47,324 nt of DNA from Rhizobiales bacterium CCH10-E5 (GTDB lineage: Bacteria > Pseudomonadota > Alphaproteobacteria > Rhizobiales > Beijerinckiaceae): the NCBI GenBank assembly GCA_001556125.1, contig LSIG01000217.1, positions 1-47,324 on the forward strand, in the 5' to 3' direction. Position 1 is the first letter of the stretch; every line of letters begins with the position of its first letter. The notes beneath the pieces are model-generated. The model had not been told where the DNA came from. It worked only from the letters and a program-made list of their open reading frames with translations, and did no database searches. The translations under genes were made by a program, and so were the position numbers. This document shows positions 27,855 to 37,422 of the stretch, piece after piece.

Positions 27855-27881
27855 ATGACATGGTTGTCATCGAACCGTCAC
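27855..27881 (+). promoter_or_regulatory. Pho-box-like sequence upstream of ppk-ppx
   Basis: TTGTCATCGAACCGTCAC at 27864-27881 has the 7-4-7 layout of a Pho box, two direct heptamers like CTGTCAT/C with one mismatch each. It lies 34 nt before the start codon, so the promoter elements would have to be very close to it. PhoB control of ppk under phosphate limitation is known in enterobacteria. The same site overlaps a perfect palindrome ATGACATGGTTGTCAT (27855-27870), which could instead serve another regulator, including one of the divergent desaturase gene. Confidence 0.45.
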
Positions 27882-27915
27882 GCTACGGTGGCTCAAGACG
27901 CGCAAGGAGACGACC

Positions 27916-30900
27916 GTGGCCAGAGCAGCGACCGGAACGAGCGCCAAGCGCATGAACACGCAACCCAGCGCCGTCGAGGCCGTGCCTCACCCCCCCGCCG
28001 AGGAACCGACGCCACTGCGTGATTCGCCGGCCCGCTTCATGAACCGCGAGCTCTCCTGGCTCCAGTTCAACCGGCGCGTCATGGAGGAAGCCTCCAACCG
28101 AAATCACCCGCTGCTCGAGCAGCTGCGTTTCCTCTCGATCTCGGCCGCGAATCTCGATGAGTTCTTCATGGTCCGCGTCTCGGGCCTGCGTGAGCAGCTC
28201 AAGGCGGGCGTGGTCACGCCGAGCCAGGACGGCCTAACGCCGGCCGCCCAGCTCGCTGCGCTCGGCGAGGCCGTCGCGGCCCTGACGCGGGACCAGCAGG
28301 CCCGCTGGGTCGAGCTGCGCGGCGACCTGGACGAGAACCGCATCCAGCTGCTGTCGCCCGGCGATATCGGCCCGGCCGAGCGCGTCTGGCTGGAGGACTA
28401 CTTCCTCAACTACGTCTTCCCGGTGCTGACGCCGCTCGCGATCGATCCGGCCCATCCCTTTCCGTTCATTCCCAATCTCGGCTTTACCGTCGCGCTGGCG
28501 CTGGAGCGCGTCAGCGACGGGCGCCAGCTCGACGCGCTGATCCGCGTGCCGATCAAGATGGACCGCTTCATCGAGCTGCCCGATCTCGCCCGCGAGGAGA
28601 AGCGCCGTTTCATCACGCTGGAGGACGCGGTCTCGCTGTTCATCGGCAAGCTTTTCCCCGGCTACGACGTCAAGGGCACCGGCTCCTTCCGCATCATCCG
28701 CGACACCGATCTCGACATCGAGGAGGAGGCGGAAGATCTCGTCCGCGTCTTCGAGACCATGCTCAAGCTGCGCCGGCTGGGCGTCGTCATCCGGCTCGAG
28801 ATCAGCACGGGCATGCCGGCGCATCTGCGCAAGCTGATCGTGCGCGAGCTCAAGGTCGACGAGGACGAGGTCGTCGAGGTCGAGGGCATGATCGGGCTGA
28901 GCGAGCTGTCGCAGCTCGTCGGCGTCGACCGGCCGGACCTGAAGTTCAAGCCCTACAACGCCCGCTTCCCCGAGCGCATCCGCGAGCATGGCGGCGACTG
29001 CTTCGCCGCGATCCGGCAGAAGGACCTGCTCGTCCACCATCCCTATGAGAGTTTCGACGTCGTCGTGCAGTTCCTGCAGCAGGCGGCGCGCGATCCGAAT
29101 GTCGTCGCGATCAAGCAGACGCTCTACCGGACTTCGGCGAATTCGCCGATCGTCAAGGCGCTGACGGAAGCCGCCGAGGCCGGCAAGTCGGTGACGGCTC
29201 TCGTCGAACTCAAGGCGCGCTTCGACGAAGAGGCCAACATCCGCTGGGCCAAGGAAATGGAGCGGGCCGGCGTACAGGTGGTCTACGGCTTCATCGAGCT
29301 GAAGACCCACGCCAAGCTGTCGCTGGTCGTGCGCCGGGAGGCCGGCCAGCTCGTCTCCTATTGCCACATCGCCACCGGCAACTATCACCCGATCACGGCG
29401 CGCATCTACACCGACGTCTCCTTCTTCACCGCCGATCCGGTGATGTCGCAGGACGTCGCGCGCGTCTTCAACTTCATCACCGGCTATGCCGAGCCGGCCG
29501 AACTGGAAAAGATGTCGGTCTCGCCGGTCGGTCTCAAGCAGCGCCTGCTCGACGACATCGCCGAGGAGATCGCCCATGTGAAAGCGGGCCGGAAGGGCGC
29601 GATCTGGGGCAAGTGCAACTCGCTGGTCGACCCCGTGATCATCGATGCGCTCTATGACGCCAGCCAGGCCGGCGTCGAGATCGACTTCGTCGTGCGCGGT
29701 ATCTGCTGCCTCCGGCCGGGCGTGCCCGGCCTGTCGGACAACATCCGCGTCAAGTCGATCATCGGGCGCTTCCTCGAGCACACCCGCGTCTACGCCTTCG
29801 GCGCCGGCCACGGGCTGCCTTCGGCCAAAGCCAAGCTCTACATCTCCTCGGCCGACCTGATGCCGCGCAATCTCGACCGCCGCGTCGAGGCGCTGACGCC
29901 GATCTTGAACCCAACGGTCCACCAGCAGTTGCTGGAGCAGATCATGCTGGCGAACTTCCTCGACAACGAACAGAGCTGGACGATCTTGCCGGATGGCGGC
30001 TCCCGACGCATTGTCCCGGCGCCGACCGAAGAGTCGTTCAACGCCCACAAATACTTCATGACGAACCCGAGTCTGTCAGGACGTGGCAAATCACTCTCGA
30101 ATTCCAGCCCCCGCTCCCTCTCGCGGCGAGGGGGCGCAAGGCCTGACGTTCTGACCGCGCCCGGCCGCCTCGGCCTCGGGGCCGGCACGCTCGCCATCGT
30201 CGACATCGGCTCGAACTCGGTCCGTCTCGTCGTCTACGAGATGGTGGCGCGCGCGCCTGCCCAGGTCTTCAACGAGAAGGAGATGGCGGGTCTCGGTCGT
30301 CAGGTCGCGACCACGGGGCGGCTCGCGCCCGATGCCATCGAGAAGGCGATCTCGGCGCTGGTCCGCTTCAGGATCCTCTGCGAGGCCATGCATGTCGGCG
30401 AGATCCGGGTCATCGCGACCGCCGCCGCCCGCTACGCCAGCAACGGCGCCGAGTTCATCGCCCGCGCCGAGGCGGCGATCGGCCAGCCGATCGAGCTGAT
30501 CTCGGGCGACCGGGAGGCGGAGCTCTCCGGCCTCGGCGTGATCTCCGGCTTCGACAACCCCGACGGCGTGGTCGGCGATCTCGGCGGCGGCAGCCTCGAG
30601 CTGATCCCGGTGGGCCGCGGCCGGGTCGGGGAGGGGGCGAGCGTTCCGCTTGGCGGTCTCGCGCTCCTGGACCGATCCAAGAACTCGCTCAGGCTGGCCG
30701 AGAAGATCGTCAAGGACGAGCTCGACAGGCTGCCGCAGATCGCAGCCATGAAAGGTCGGGACTTCTACGCCGTCGGCGGCACCTGGCGCGCCCTCGCCAC
30801 GCTCCACCAGCACCAGGTCCGCTATCCGCTCAACGTCATGCACGGCTACACGCTGCCGGCCAAGGACGTGGCCGACTTCGTCAAGCTGGTCGAAAGAGCG

Positions 30901-31659
30901 GATCTGACGGGCCTGGACGCGATCGACGCGGTCTCGTCCGCGCGGCGGCCGCTGCTGGCCTATGGCGCGCTGGTGCTCGACGAACTGATCAAGCGGGGCA
31001 AGCCGCGCTCCGTCATCATCTCGGCCCAGGGCGTCCGCGAGGGTCTCCTGCACGAGCAACTCTCGGAGGAGGAGCGCGCGGCAGACCCGCTGCTGCGCGC
31101 CGCCCGCGACTACAATCATCTCCGTGCCCGCGACCCCCGCCATGCCGCGGAACTGATCGCCTGGAGCCACGCCATCCTGGAGACCGCCGGGCTCCCGGGC
31201 GACGACCCATCGCCGCGGCTGATCGAATCCGTCTGCCTGCTCTCGGACATCGGCTGGCGCGCCCACCCGGACTATCGCGGCGAGCAGAGCATGAACGTCA
31301 TCGCGCACGCCTATTTCACCGGGATCGACCATATCGGCCGCGCCTTCCTGGCGCTGGCGATCTTCCACCGCTACGCCGGGCTGAAAGCGGATTCGCCCGC
31401 GGCCAATGACCTCCGCGCGCTGCTGCCACCCCCGATCCTGGAGCGAGCGGTGCTTCTGGCGGCGATCTTCCGCGTCGCCTACCTGCTCTCGGCCGGCATG
31501 GCCGGGCTGCTGCCGCGCATGCCCGCGGTCTGCGTCGATGGCCGCCTCGTGCTGCGTCTGCCGGAGGATCTGGCGCCGCTGGCGAGCGAGCGCGTCATCG
31601 GCCGCCTGAAGCAGCTCGCCAAGCTGCTCGGCCGCGACTGGGAAATCGCCCGCGCCTGA
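27916..31659 (+). CDS. ppk-ppx: Polyphosphate kinase - exopolyphosphatase fusion (PPK1-PPX)
   Basis: One 1247-residue frame encodes two normally separate enzymes of opposite action. Residues about 38-730 are a full PPK1 (N domain with [12 protein letters not shown], then two phospholipase D-like domains). They carry His465 (T-H-A-K-L) and His622 (L-E-H-T-R-V), 157 residues apart like E. coli His435/His592. The PPK part ends with the usual [11 protein letters not shown]. After a linker at about 731-755, residues 756-1247 are a full Ppx/GppA phosphatase with D763-I-G-S-N-S, Glu867 (S-G-D-R-E-A) and D888-L-G-G-G-S. Its C-terminal helical HD-like half contains [11 protein letters not shown] at 27916 has AAGGAG at good spacing. 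No ATG, GTG or TTG in frame lies at the junction, so PPX cannot be made separately by ordinary initiation there. Confidence 0.93.
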   Translation: MARAATGTSAKRMNTQPSAVEAVPHPPAEEPTPLRDSPARFMNRELSWLQFNRRVMEEASNRNHPLLEQLRFLSISAANLDEFFMVRVSGLREQLKAGVVTPSQDGLTPAAQLAALGEAVAALTRDQQARWVELRGDLDENRIQLLSPGDIGPAERVWLEDYFLNYVFPVLTPLAIDPAHPFPFIPNLGFTVALALERVSDGRQLDALIRVPIKMDRFIELPDLAREEKRRFITLEDAVSLFIGKLFPGYDVKGTGSFRIIRDTDLDIEEEAEDLVRVFETMLKLRRLGVVIRLEISTGMPAHLRKLIVRELKVDEDEVVEVEGMIGLSELSQLVGVDRPDLKFKPYNARFPERIREHGGDCFAAIRQKDLLVHHPYESFDVVVQFLQQAARDPNVVAIKQTLYRTSANSPIVKALTEAAEAGKSVTALVELKARFDEEANIRWAKEMERAGVQVVYGFIELKTHAKLSLVVRREAGQLVSYCHIATGNYHPITARIYTDVSFFTADPVMSQDVARVFNFITGYAEPAELEKMSVSPVGLKQRLLDDIAEEIAHVKAGRKGAIWGKCNSLVDPVIIDALYDASQAGVEIDFVVRGICCLRPGVPGLSDNIRVKSIIGRFLEHTRVYAFGAGHGLPSAKAKLYISSADLMPRNLDRRVEALTPILNPTVHQQLLEQIMLANFLDNEQSWTILPDGGSRRIVPAPTEESFNAHKYFMTNPSLSGRGKSLSNSSPRSLSRRGGARPDVLTAPGRLGLGAGTLAIVDIGSNSVRLVVYEMVARAPAQVFNEKEMAGLGRQVATTGRLAPDAIEKAISALVRFRILCEAMHVGEIRVIATAAARYASNGAEFIARAEAAIGQPIELISGDREAELSGLGVISGFDNPDGVVGDLGGGSLELIPVGRGRVGEGASVPLGGLALLDRSKNSLRLAEKIVKDELDRLPQIAAMKGRDFYAVGGTWRALATLHQHQVRYPLNVMHGYTLPAKDVADFVKLVERADLTGLDAIDAVSSARRPLLAYGALVLDELIKRGKPRSVIISAQGVREGLLHEQLSEEERAADPLLRAARDYNHLRARDPRHAAELIAWSHAILETAGLPGDDPSPRLIESVCLLSDIGWRAHPDYRGEQSMNVIAHAYFTGIDHIGRAFLALAIFHRYAGLKADSPAANDLRALLPPPILERAVLLAAIFRVAYLLSAGMAGLLPRMPAVCVDGRLVLRLPEDLAPLASERVIGRLKQLAKLLGRDWEIARA

Positions 31660-31668
31660 GCTCGTCGC

Positions 31669-32808
31669 TCAGCCGACCACGACCCGGCCGCGTTGGATGC
31701 GAAGGCCGAGGTCGCCGCTCTTGAGCGCCAGAGCCTTCTCGCCGAACACCCCGCGCCGCCAGCCCTGCAGCGCGGGCACATCGGCCTCGTCGTCGGAAGC
31801 GATCGCCTCGAGATCGTCGCTCGACGCGATGATCTTGGGCGCGACGCGCTCGGCTTCGGCCACCGCCTTGAGCAGCACCTTGAGCAGGTCGAGCACCGCG
31901 CCGTTGCCGCCGCGGCCACGCTCGCGCTCCAGCCGGGGCAGGGTCTTGGGATCGAGCGCCAGCCCGCGCTCGATCGCCGCCAGCACCTCGCCGCCCGAGC
32001 GGGACCGCTCGAAGCCGTTGGGCACGGAGCGCAGCTCCGCCAGGGCTTCGACGGAGCGCGGCGCGCGCTGGACGATGTCCATCAGCGCGTCGTCCTTGAG
32101 AACGCGCTGCCGCGGCACGTCGCGGTGCTGCGCCTCGCGCTCCCGCCAGGCCGCCAGCTCCATCAGCACGGCGAGTTCCTTCGGCTTGCGGATGCGGCCC
32201 TTCAGGCGCTGCCAGGCATTCTCGGGCTTCACCTCATAGGTGGCCGGGGAATTGAGGACCGCCATCTCCTCGGCGACCCAACTCTCGCGGCCGGTCTGTT
32301 CGAGATCGGCCTTCAAGGCCCGGTAGATGTCGCGCAGATGGGTGACGTCGGCTTCCGCATAGACGAGCTGGGCTTCGTTCAGCGGCCGACGCGACCAGTC
32401 GGTGAAGCGCGATGACTTGTCGATGCGCGCCTTGGCGAGATCGTTGGCGAGCTGCTCGTAGCCGACCGAGTCGCCATAGCCGCAGACCATCGCCGCGACC
32501 TGCGTGTCGAACAGCGGCGTCGGGAGCACCCGGCCGAGCATCCAGACGATCTCGAGATCCTGCCGGGCCGCATGGAAGACCTTCACGACGGCCTCATCGA
32601 CCATCAGCCCGAAAAAGGGGGCGAGGTCGAGTTCCGGTGCCAGCGGATCGACCAGAACCGCCTCGTCGGGCGAGGCGAGCTGGATCAGGCATAGCTTGGG
32701 ATAATAGGTCGTCTCCCGCAGGAACTCGGTATCGACCGTGACGAAGGGGTGGCTGGCGAGGCGCCCGCAGGCGTCGGCGAGGTCGGCCGTGGTCGTGATC
32801 AGCTTCAT
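31669..32808 (-). CDS. rnd: Ribonuclease D
   Basis: This 379-residue 3'-5' exoribonuclease takes part in tRNA 3' maturation and RNA decay. The DEDD exonuclease domain occupies about 1-190. Asp26 and Glu28 are in V-D-T-E-F, the second motif is [10 protein letters not shown], and the third is Y-A-E-A-D-V-T-H-L. An HRDC domain follows at about 205-290 ([14 protein letters not shown]). The C-terminal 90 residues are typical of the longer RNase D form. The ATG at 32808 starts the conserved [10 protein letters not shown]. The gene converges on ppk-ppx with 9 bp between stops and is divergent from aspS. Confidence 0.96.
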   Translation of the reverse strand: MKLITTTADLADACGRLASHPFVTVDTEFLRETTYYPKLCLIQLASPDEAVLVDPLAPELDLAPFFGLMVDEAVVKVFHAARQDLEIVWMLGRVLPTPLFDTQVAAMVCGYGDSVGYEQLANDLAKARIDKSSRFTDWSRRPLNEAQLVYAEADVTHLRDIYRALKADLEQTGRESWVAEEMAVLNSPATYEVKPENAWQRLKGRIRKPKELAVLMELAAWREREAQHRDVPRQRVLKDDALMDIVQRAPRSVEALAELRSVPNGFERSRSGGEVLAAIERGLALDPKTLPRLERERGRGGNGAVLDLLKVLLKAVAEAERVAPKIIASSDDLEAIASDDEADVPALQGWRRGVFGEKALALKSGDLGLRIQRGRVVVG

Positions 32809-32875
32809 GCTTCGGGCTTACCGGAGCAGGGGGCGCCGCGTCGAGTCCGTAGCGCTCGGAATCCCACCTGAATCC

Positions 32876-32904
32876 TTGACAAGCCGCGCGCCCGCGTGTG
32901 CTTA
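32876..32904 (+). promoter_or_regulatory. Candidate aspS promoter
   Basis: A perfect -35 TTGACA (32876-32881) is followed after 17 nt by TGCTTA (32899-32904), or after 18 nt by GCTTAC. The -10 is weak but of a kind seen in alphaproteobacterial promoters. The leader would be about 55 nt. Confidence 0.45.
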
Positions 32905-32964
32905 CGCCGGCAGAATTGACCGCCTGCGGCGCGCCTCCGGGCGACCCCGAAAGAGATCATCCCC

Positions 32965-34749
32965 GTGACCCTGCATCGTTACCGTTCCCACACCTGCGGC
33001 GCCCTCCGCGAGAGCGACATCGGCTCCCAGGCCCGCCTCTCCGGCTGGTGCCACCGCATCCGTGACCATGGTGGCGTGCTCTTCATCGATCTGCGCGACC
33101 ATTACGGCATGACCCAGGTCGTGATCGATCCGGATTCGCCGGCCTTCGCCACGGCCGAGACGCTGCGCTCGGAATGGGTCGTGCGCATCGACGGCAAGGT
33201 CAAGGCGCGCCTCGCCGGCACCGAGAACGCCAACCTGCCCACCGGCGCCGTCGAGGTCTTCGCGACCGACATCGAGGTGCTGGGTGCGGCCGGCGAACTG
33301 CCCCTGCCGGTCTTCGGCGATCTCGAATATCCCGAGGATACGCGGCTGAAATACCGCTTCCTCGACCTGCGCCGCGAGAAGCTCCACAACAACATCATGC
33401 TGCGCACCAAGGTCATCGACTCGATGCGGCAGCGCATGAAGGCGGCCGGCTTTTCCGAATTCCAGACGCCGATTCTGACCGCCTCCTCGCCGGAGGGCGC
33501 GCGCGACTTCCTGGTGCCGAGCCGCCTGCATCCGGGCAAGTTCTACGCCCTGCCGCAGGCGCCGCAGCAGTACAAGCAGCTGCTGATGATGGCGGGCTTC
33601 GACCGCTACTTCCAGATCGCGCCCTGCTTCCGCGACGAGGATCCGCGCGCCGACCGCCTGCCGGGCGAGTTCTACCAGCTCGACGTCGAGATGAGCTTCG
33701 TCGAGCAGGAGGACGTGTTCGCGACGATGGAGCCGGTCATCGGCGGCATCTTCGAGGAGTTCGGCAACGGCAAGTCGGTCACCAAGAACTGGCCGCGCAT
33801 TCCCTATGCCGAGGCGATCGCGAAATACGGCTCCGACAAGCCGGACCTGCGCAATCCGCTGGTGATGCAGGACGTCTCGGAGCATTTCCGTGGCTCGGGC
33901 TTCAAGGTCTTCGCGCGCATCCTCGAGGACGAGAAGAACGGCGTCTGGGCCATTCCCGGCCCCAAGGGCGGCTCCAGAGCCTTCTGCGACCGCATGAACT
34001 CCTGGGCTCAGGGCGAGGGCCAGCCCGGGCTCGGCTATCTGATGATCAAGGAGGACGGCGAGGGGCAGGGGCCGATCGCCAACAACATCGGGCCCGAGCG
34101 CGTCGCGGCGATCGTGGCCCAGATGGGCCTGCAGCCGGGCGACGCCTGCTTCTTCGCCGCCGGCAACCCCGACAAGTTCTACAAATTCGCCGGAGCCGCC
34201 CGCAACAAGGTCGGCCAGGAGCTCGGGCTGATCGACGAGAACGCCTTCGCCTTCGCCTGGATCGTCGATTTCCCGATGTTCGAGTACAATGAGGACGAGA
34301 AGAAGATCGACTTCTCGCACAACCCGTTCTCGATGCCGCAGGGGGGGCTGGAGGCGCTGAAGAGCGAGGATCCGCTCTCGCTCAAGGCCTTCCAGTACGA
34401 CATCGCCTGCAACGGCTTCGAGCTCGCCTCCGGCGGCATCCGCAACCACAAGCCCGAGGCGATGGTGAAGGCCTTCGAGATCGCCGGCTATGGCGAGGAG
34501 ACGGTGATCGAGCGTTTCGGCGGCATGTATCGCGCCTTCCAGTACGGCGCGCCGCCCCATGGCGGCATGGCGGCCGGTGTCGACCGCATCATCATGCTGC
34601 TCGCCGGCGCCACCAACCTGCGCGAGGTCGCCCTGTTCCCAATGAACCAGCAGGCGGTGGACCTGCTGATGGGCGCGCCGGCCGAGGCCTCTCCGAAGCA
34701 GCTGCGCGAGGCGCATCTGCGCATCAACGCGCCCGAGAAGAACGGCTGA
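32965..34749 (+). CDS. aspS: Aspartyl-tRNA synthetase
   Basis: This class II synthetase charges tRNA-Asp. The 594-residue length is that of the bacterial type with the GAD insertion domain (about 285-420). Features in order are an OB anticodon-binding domain ([17 protein letters not shown]), motif 1 around F-S-E-F-Q-T-P-I-L, the flipping region [10 protein letters not shown], motif 2 ([11 protein letters not shown]) and motif 3 (G-V-D-R-I-I-M-L). It may charge tRNA-Asn too if the organism uses GatCAB, but this cannot be judged here. The start is GTG at 32965 with a weak AGAGA upstream. A small lipoprotein gene starts 5 bp after its stop. Confidence 0.98.
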   Translation: MTLHRYRSHTCGALRESDIGSQARLSGWCHRIRDHGGVLFIDLRDHYGMTQVVIDPDSPAFATAETLRSEWVVRIDGKVKARLAGTENANLPTGAVEVFATDIEVLGAAGELPLPVFGDLEYPEDTRLKYRFLDLRREKLHNNIMLRTKVIDSMRQRMKAAGFSEFQTPILTASSPEGARDFLVPSRLHPGKFYALPQAPQQYKQLLMMAGFDRYFQIAPCFRDEDPRADRLPGEFYQLDVEMSFVEQEDVFATMEPVIGGIFEEFGNGKSVTKNWPRIPYAEAIAKYGSDKPDLRNPLVMQDVSEHFRGSGFKVFARILEDEKNGVWAIPGPKGGSRAFCDRMNSWAQGEGQPGLGYLMIKEDGEGQGPIANNIGPERVAAIVAQMGLQPGDACFFAAGNPDKFYKFAGAARNKVGQELGLIDENAFAFAWIVDFPMFEYNEDEKKIDFSHNPFSMPQGGLEALKSEDPLSLKAFQYDIACNGFELASGGIRNHKPEAMVKAFEIAGYGEETVIERFGGMYRAFQYGAPPHGGMAAGVDRIIMLLAGATNLREVALFPMNQQAVDLLMGAPAEASPKQLREAHLRINAPEKNG

Positions 34750-34754
34750 TCGAC

Positions 34755-35126
34755 ATGACCGCTTCGGCTCCGGTGCGCGCGCTCGCGCTCGTCTGCCTCG
34801 TGGCGCTGCCGCTCTCGGCCTGCGTCACCGGCCCGGCCAATCCGAGCGCCACGCGCGCCTCGGAGCTCGCCAGCCTTGTCTCGCGCTCGGTCGCCTGCCG
34901 CGCCGGGGCGCCGAGCCGCAGCACGCTCGACGGCTTCATCGCGGCCGAGAAGGCCCGCGGCGCCACGCCCGAGCATCTCGCCAGCGCGCGCTCGACCTAT
35001 GTCACAGTCTCGGAGGCGGAGACGATCAACCAGAGCGTCAAGCCGCGCGCCTGCGACGCCGGCGAGCGTGCGGAGGTCCGCGAGAAGATGACGCGGATCC
35101 GCGCGGGCGACTTCAGCGCCCTCTGA
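34755..35126 (+). CDS. Small putative lipoprotein A (tandem pair)
   Basis: This 123-residue protein is of unknown function. The N-terminal signal ends with the lipobox L-S-A-C (Cys23), so it is probably a lipid-anchored envelope protein. The mature part has a cysteine in V-A-C-R and another in K-P-R-A-C-D, which may pair. The C-terminal block R-A-C-D-A-G-E-R-A-E-V is closely matched in the next gene (R-A-C-D-P-A-E-R-A-S-V). It lies 5 bp after aspS and 17 bp before its relative, so the three are probably cotranscribed. Confidence 0.75.
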   Translation: MTASAPVRALALVCLVALPLSACVTGPANPSATRASELASLVSRSVACRAGAPSRSTLDGFIAAEKARGATPEHLASARSTYVTVSEAETINQSVKPRACDAGERAEVREKMTRIRAGDFSAL

Positions 35127-35143
35127 CGCCCAGCGGCCGCGTC

Positions 35144-35443
35144 ATGAGGCTCCCACCACGGCTCGCTGCCCTGTCGCTGACGCTCGGGCTTTCCGCCTGC
35201 ACCACGGCGGGGCCTCCGCCGGGCACGCCTGAATTCGCGGCCGCGCGGGTCTCGCGCGCCTATGATTGCGGGCTGCCGGTCGATCGCAGCCGGGTCGTCC
35301 GCCGGATGCCGCGGGAGGAGCGGCAGCGCTTCGCCATGGCAAACGCCGCCTTCGCGGTGAAATCCTACAAGGCTCCGCGGGCCTGCGATCCCGCCGAGCG
35401 CGCCTCGGTACAGCGCGATGTCGTGGCACTGACCCGTCGCTGA
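35144..35443 (+). CDS. Small putative lipoprotein B (tandem pair)
   Basis: This 99-residue protein of unknown function has a signal peptide with lipobox L-S-A-C (Cys19). As in the preceding gene, a cysteine about 23 residues later (Y-D-C-G) and the R-A-C-D-P-A-E-R-A-S-V block suggest one disulfide and a shared fold. It lacks a central helical stretch present in the upstream relative. The ATG at 35144 gives a complete signal. The glycosyltransferase gene follows 42 bp downstream. Confidence 0.75.
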   Translation: MRLPPRLAALSLTLGLSACTTAGPPPGTPEFAAARVSRAYDCGLPVDRSRVVRRMPREERQRFAMANAAFAVKSYKAPRACDPAERASVQRDVVALTRR

Positions 35444-35485
35444 ATTCGCTTGCCTCGGATCGGCCATCACGGCCACAAGGCGGCG

Positions 35486-36370
35486 ATGCCCGCCGCGAGC
35501 CTGATCACCGCCATCGTCGTCAGCCATGACAGTGCCGAGGTGCTGCCGGCCTGCCTGTCGGCGCTTGCCGCGGAGGGCGTGCCTGCCATCCTCGTCGACA
35601 ACGCCAGCAGCGACGCCAGCGCCGCGACGGCGCGGGAGCAGGGCGCGATCGTGATCGCGAACGAACGCAACGAGGGCTATGGCCGCGCCAACAACCGGGG
35701 TGTCGCCGCCAGCAACACGCCCTTCGTGCTGATCGTCAATCCGGACGTCGAGATCAGGCCGGGCGCCGTGGCGGCCCTGCTGGAGGCCGCAGAGCACTAT
35801 CCCGACGCCGCCCTCTTCGCCCCGCGGATCGTCGAGCCTTCGGGCCGCATTTTCCTGCAGCCGCGCTCGCTGCTCTCGCCGCCTCATCTCAACCGCAGCG
35901 GGGCCATAGTGATCCCCGAGGGCGATGCCTGCCTGCCCTTCCTGTCGGGGGCCTGCCTGCTGCTCCGGCGCGAGATCTTTCTGGCGCTCGGCGGCTTCGA
36001 TCCGGCGATCTTCCTGTTCTACGAGGATGATGATCTCTGTCGGCGCTTGCGCGATGCCGGCCACGCGCTGGTCCATGTCCATGCCGCGGAGGCCGGCCAT
36101 GGGCGAGGGCGCTCGAGCGCGCCGTCGATCGCACGCCGCTTCAAGGCGCGCTGGCATCTCGCCTGGTCGGAGGGCTATGTCGCCCGCAAATACGGATTGC
36201 CCCGACCGTCGATGCTGAAGATCGTCGAAAACCTCGCCAAGGCATTGGGTTATGCCCTGATCCTGAGGCGCGAGAAGATGGCGGCCCATGCCGGCTCTGC
36301 CGCCGGCGCGCTGGCCTGGCTGCGCGGCCGCTCGGCGCTGGCCCGCGAAGGTTTGGAGATGGGGCCATGA
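35486..36370 (+). CDS. Glycosyltransferase family 2
   Basis: This 294-residue GT-A fold transferase is of the rhamnosyltransferase-like GT2 group; donor and acceptor are unknown. Motifs visible are I-V-V-S-H-D-S near the N-terminus, I-L-V-D-N-A-S-S-D and N-E-G-Y-G-R-A-N-N. The acidic nucleotide-sugar site is V-N-P-D-V-E, and F-L-S-G-A-C-L-L-L-R-R and F-Y-E-D-D-D-L-C follow. There is no membrane helix. The ATG at 35486 is preferred over a TTG at 35450, which would only add 12 atypical residues. Its stop overlaps the acyltransferase start (ATGA at 36367-36370). The pair probably decorated a surface polysaccharide. Confidence 0.88.
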   Translation: MPAASLITAIVVSHDSAEVLPACLSALAAEGVPAILVDNASSDASAATAREQGAIVIANERNEGYGRANNRGVAASNTPFVLIVNPDVEIRPGAVAALLEAAEHYPDAALFAPRIVEPSGRIFLQPRSLLSPPHLNRSGAIVIPEGDACLPFLSGACLLLRREIFLALGGFDPAIFLFYEDDDLCRRLRDAGHALVHVHAAEAGHGRGRSSAPSIARRFKARWHLAWSEGYVARKYGLPRPSMLKIVENLAKALGYALILRREKMAAHAGSAAGALAWLRGRSALAREGLEMGP

Positions 36371-37422
36371 CATGGTTGCGCAATGCGACGGTCGCGGAAG
36401 GGCTGGCCGGTCCTCACAACAATTTCGGTCTGCTGCGACTCGTGCTGGCACTGGCTGTCGTGGTCTCGCACGCGTTCAGCGTCGCCACCGGCCGCGTCGA
36501 GGATGAACCCTGGGCGTATGCGACAGGCTTCACGCTGGGCGAGCATGCGGTCAACGGCTTCTTCGCGATCTCCGGCTTCCTGGTGACGATGAGCTATGAC
36601 CGCCGCGGCTGGCGCGACTATCTCGTTTCCCGCTCGCTGCGCATCGCGCCGGGCCTCGTGGCCGCGACGCTGGTCGTCGCGCTCGGCCTCGGCGCAGCCA
36701 TGACCCGCCTCGATCTCGGTGCCTATCTCGCCGATCCGCAGCTGCGTCGCTTCATCACCGGCACGCTGACCACCTTCAAAAGCGCCTCGGCCCTGCCGGG
36801 TGTCTTCGACCGCAACCCGCTGCCCTTCCCGATGGGGACGGTCTGGACGCTGAAATACGAGACGATCTGCTATCTCGGCGTGCTCGTCGGCGGGCTGCTG
36901 GGCCTGCTGGCCCGGCCGAAGCTCGCCCTGGCGATGGGCGGCCTGCTGCTGGCCGCGACGCTGCTGCGCGAGATCATCGACCCCGACGGTCCCAAGGGTG
37001 TCGAGACGGCGCTGCGCCTGCCGCTGATCTTCCTCGTCGGCGGGCTGATCTACCTGTTCCGGGACCGCGTGCCGCTGTCCCTGCCGGGTCTGGCGCTGGG
37101 GCTCGCCGCGCTCGTCCTGCTCGCGCCGACGCCGGCCTACAAGACCGCGCTCTACCTGGTGACCGCCTGGGGCGTGTTGGTACTGGCGCTCCATCCAGCG
37201 CTGACCCGGTGGCGCAGCGAGCCGCCCTCCGACCTCTCCTATGGCGTCTATCTCTAGGGCTGGCCGATCCAGCAGGCGAGCCACGCGCTCTTTCCCGCAG
37301 CGGACGTGATGACGCTGTTCTGGCCGGGTCTGCTGGTCACCTTCGCGGCCGCCTGGCTGTCCTGGCACCTCGTCGAGAGACCCGCGCTCGGGCTCAAGCG
37401 CCGGCTGGTCGCCTCTCGCTGA
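36367..37422 (+). pseudogene. Membrane acyltransferase interrupted by an amber codon
   Basis: This polytopic acyltransferase-3 (OafA/NodX-like) would O-acylate a glycan from the cytoplasmic face. It begins N-N-F-G-L-L-R-L, with the H36 of V-V-S-H-A-F and G-F-F-A-I-S-G-F-L. The frame stops at TAG 37255-37257 (codon 297) inside the hallmark end S-Y-G-V-Y-L. Reading on in the same frame gives G-W-P-I-Q-Q and a last membrane helix to TGA at 37420-37422, for 351 residues in all. Relatives commonly have Tyr at the stop position, so one base change (TAC or TAT to TAG) explains it. The truncated 296-residue product would lack the final helix. It may be a recent pseudogene or a sequencing error. Confidence 0.85.

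Noticed and set aside
28234..30048. Open frame of 604 codons opposite ppk-ppx
   Set aside because: Antisense shadow; acid-rich low-information sequence, whereas the plus strand carries all PPK1 motifs.
30121..30180. Separate ppx gene with its own start after ppk
   Set aside because: No in-frame ATG, GTG or TTG and no ribosome binding site between the PPK end and the PPX core.
37255..37257. TAG in the acyltransferase as pyrrolysine or programmed readthrough
   Set aside because: No sign of a pyrrolysine system and no readthrough context; a simple nonsense change or sequencing error is more likely.
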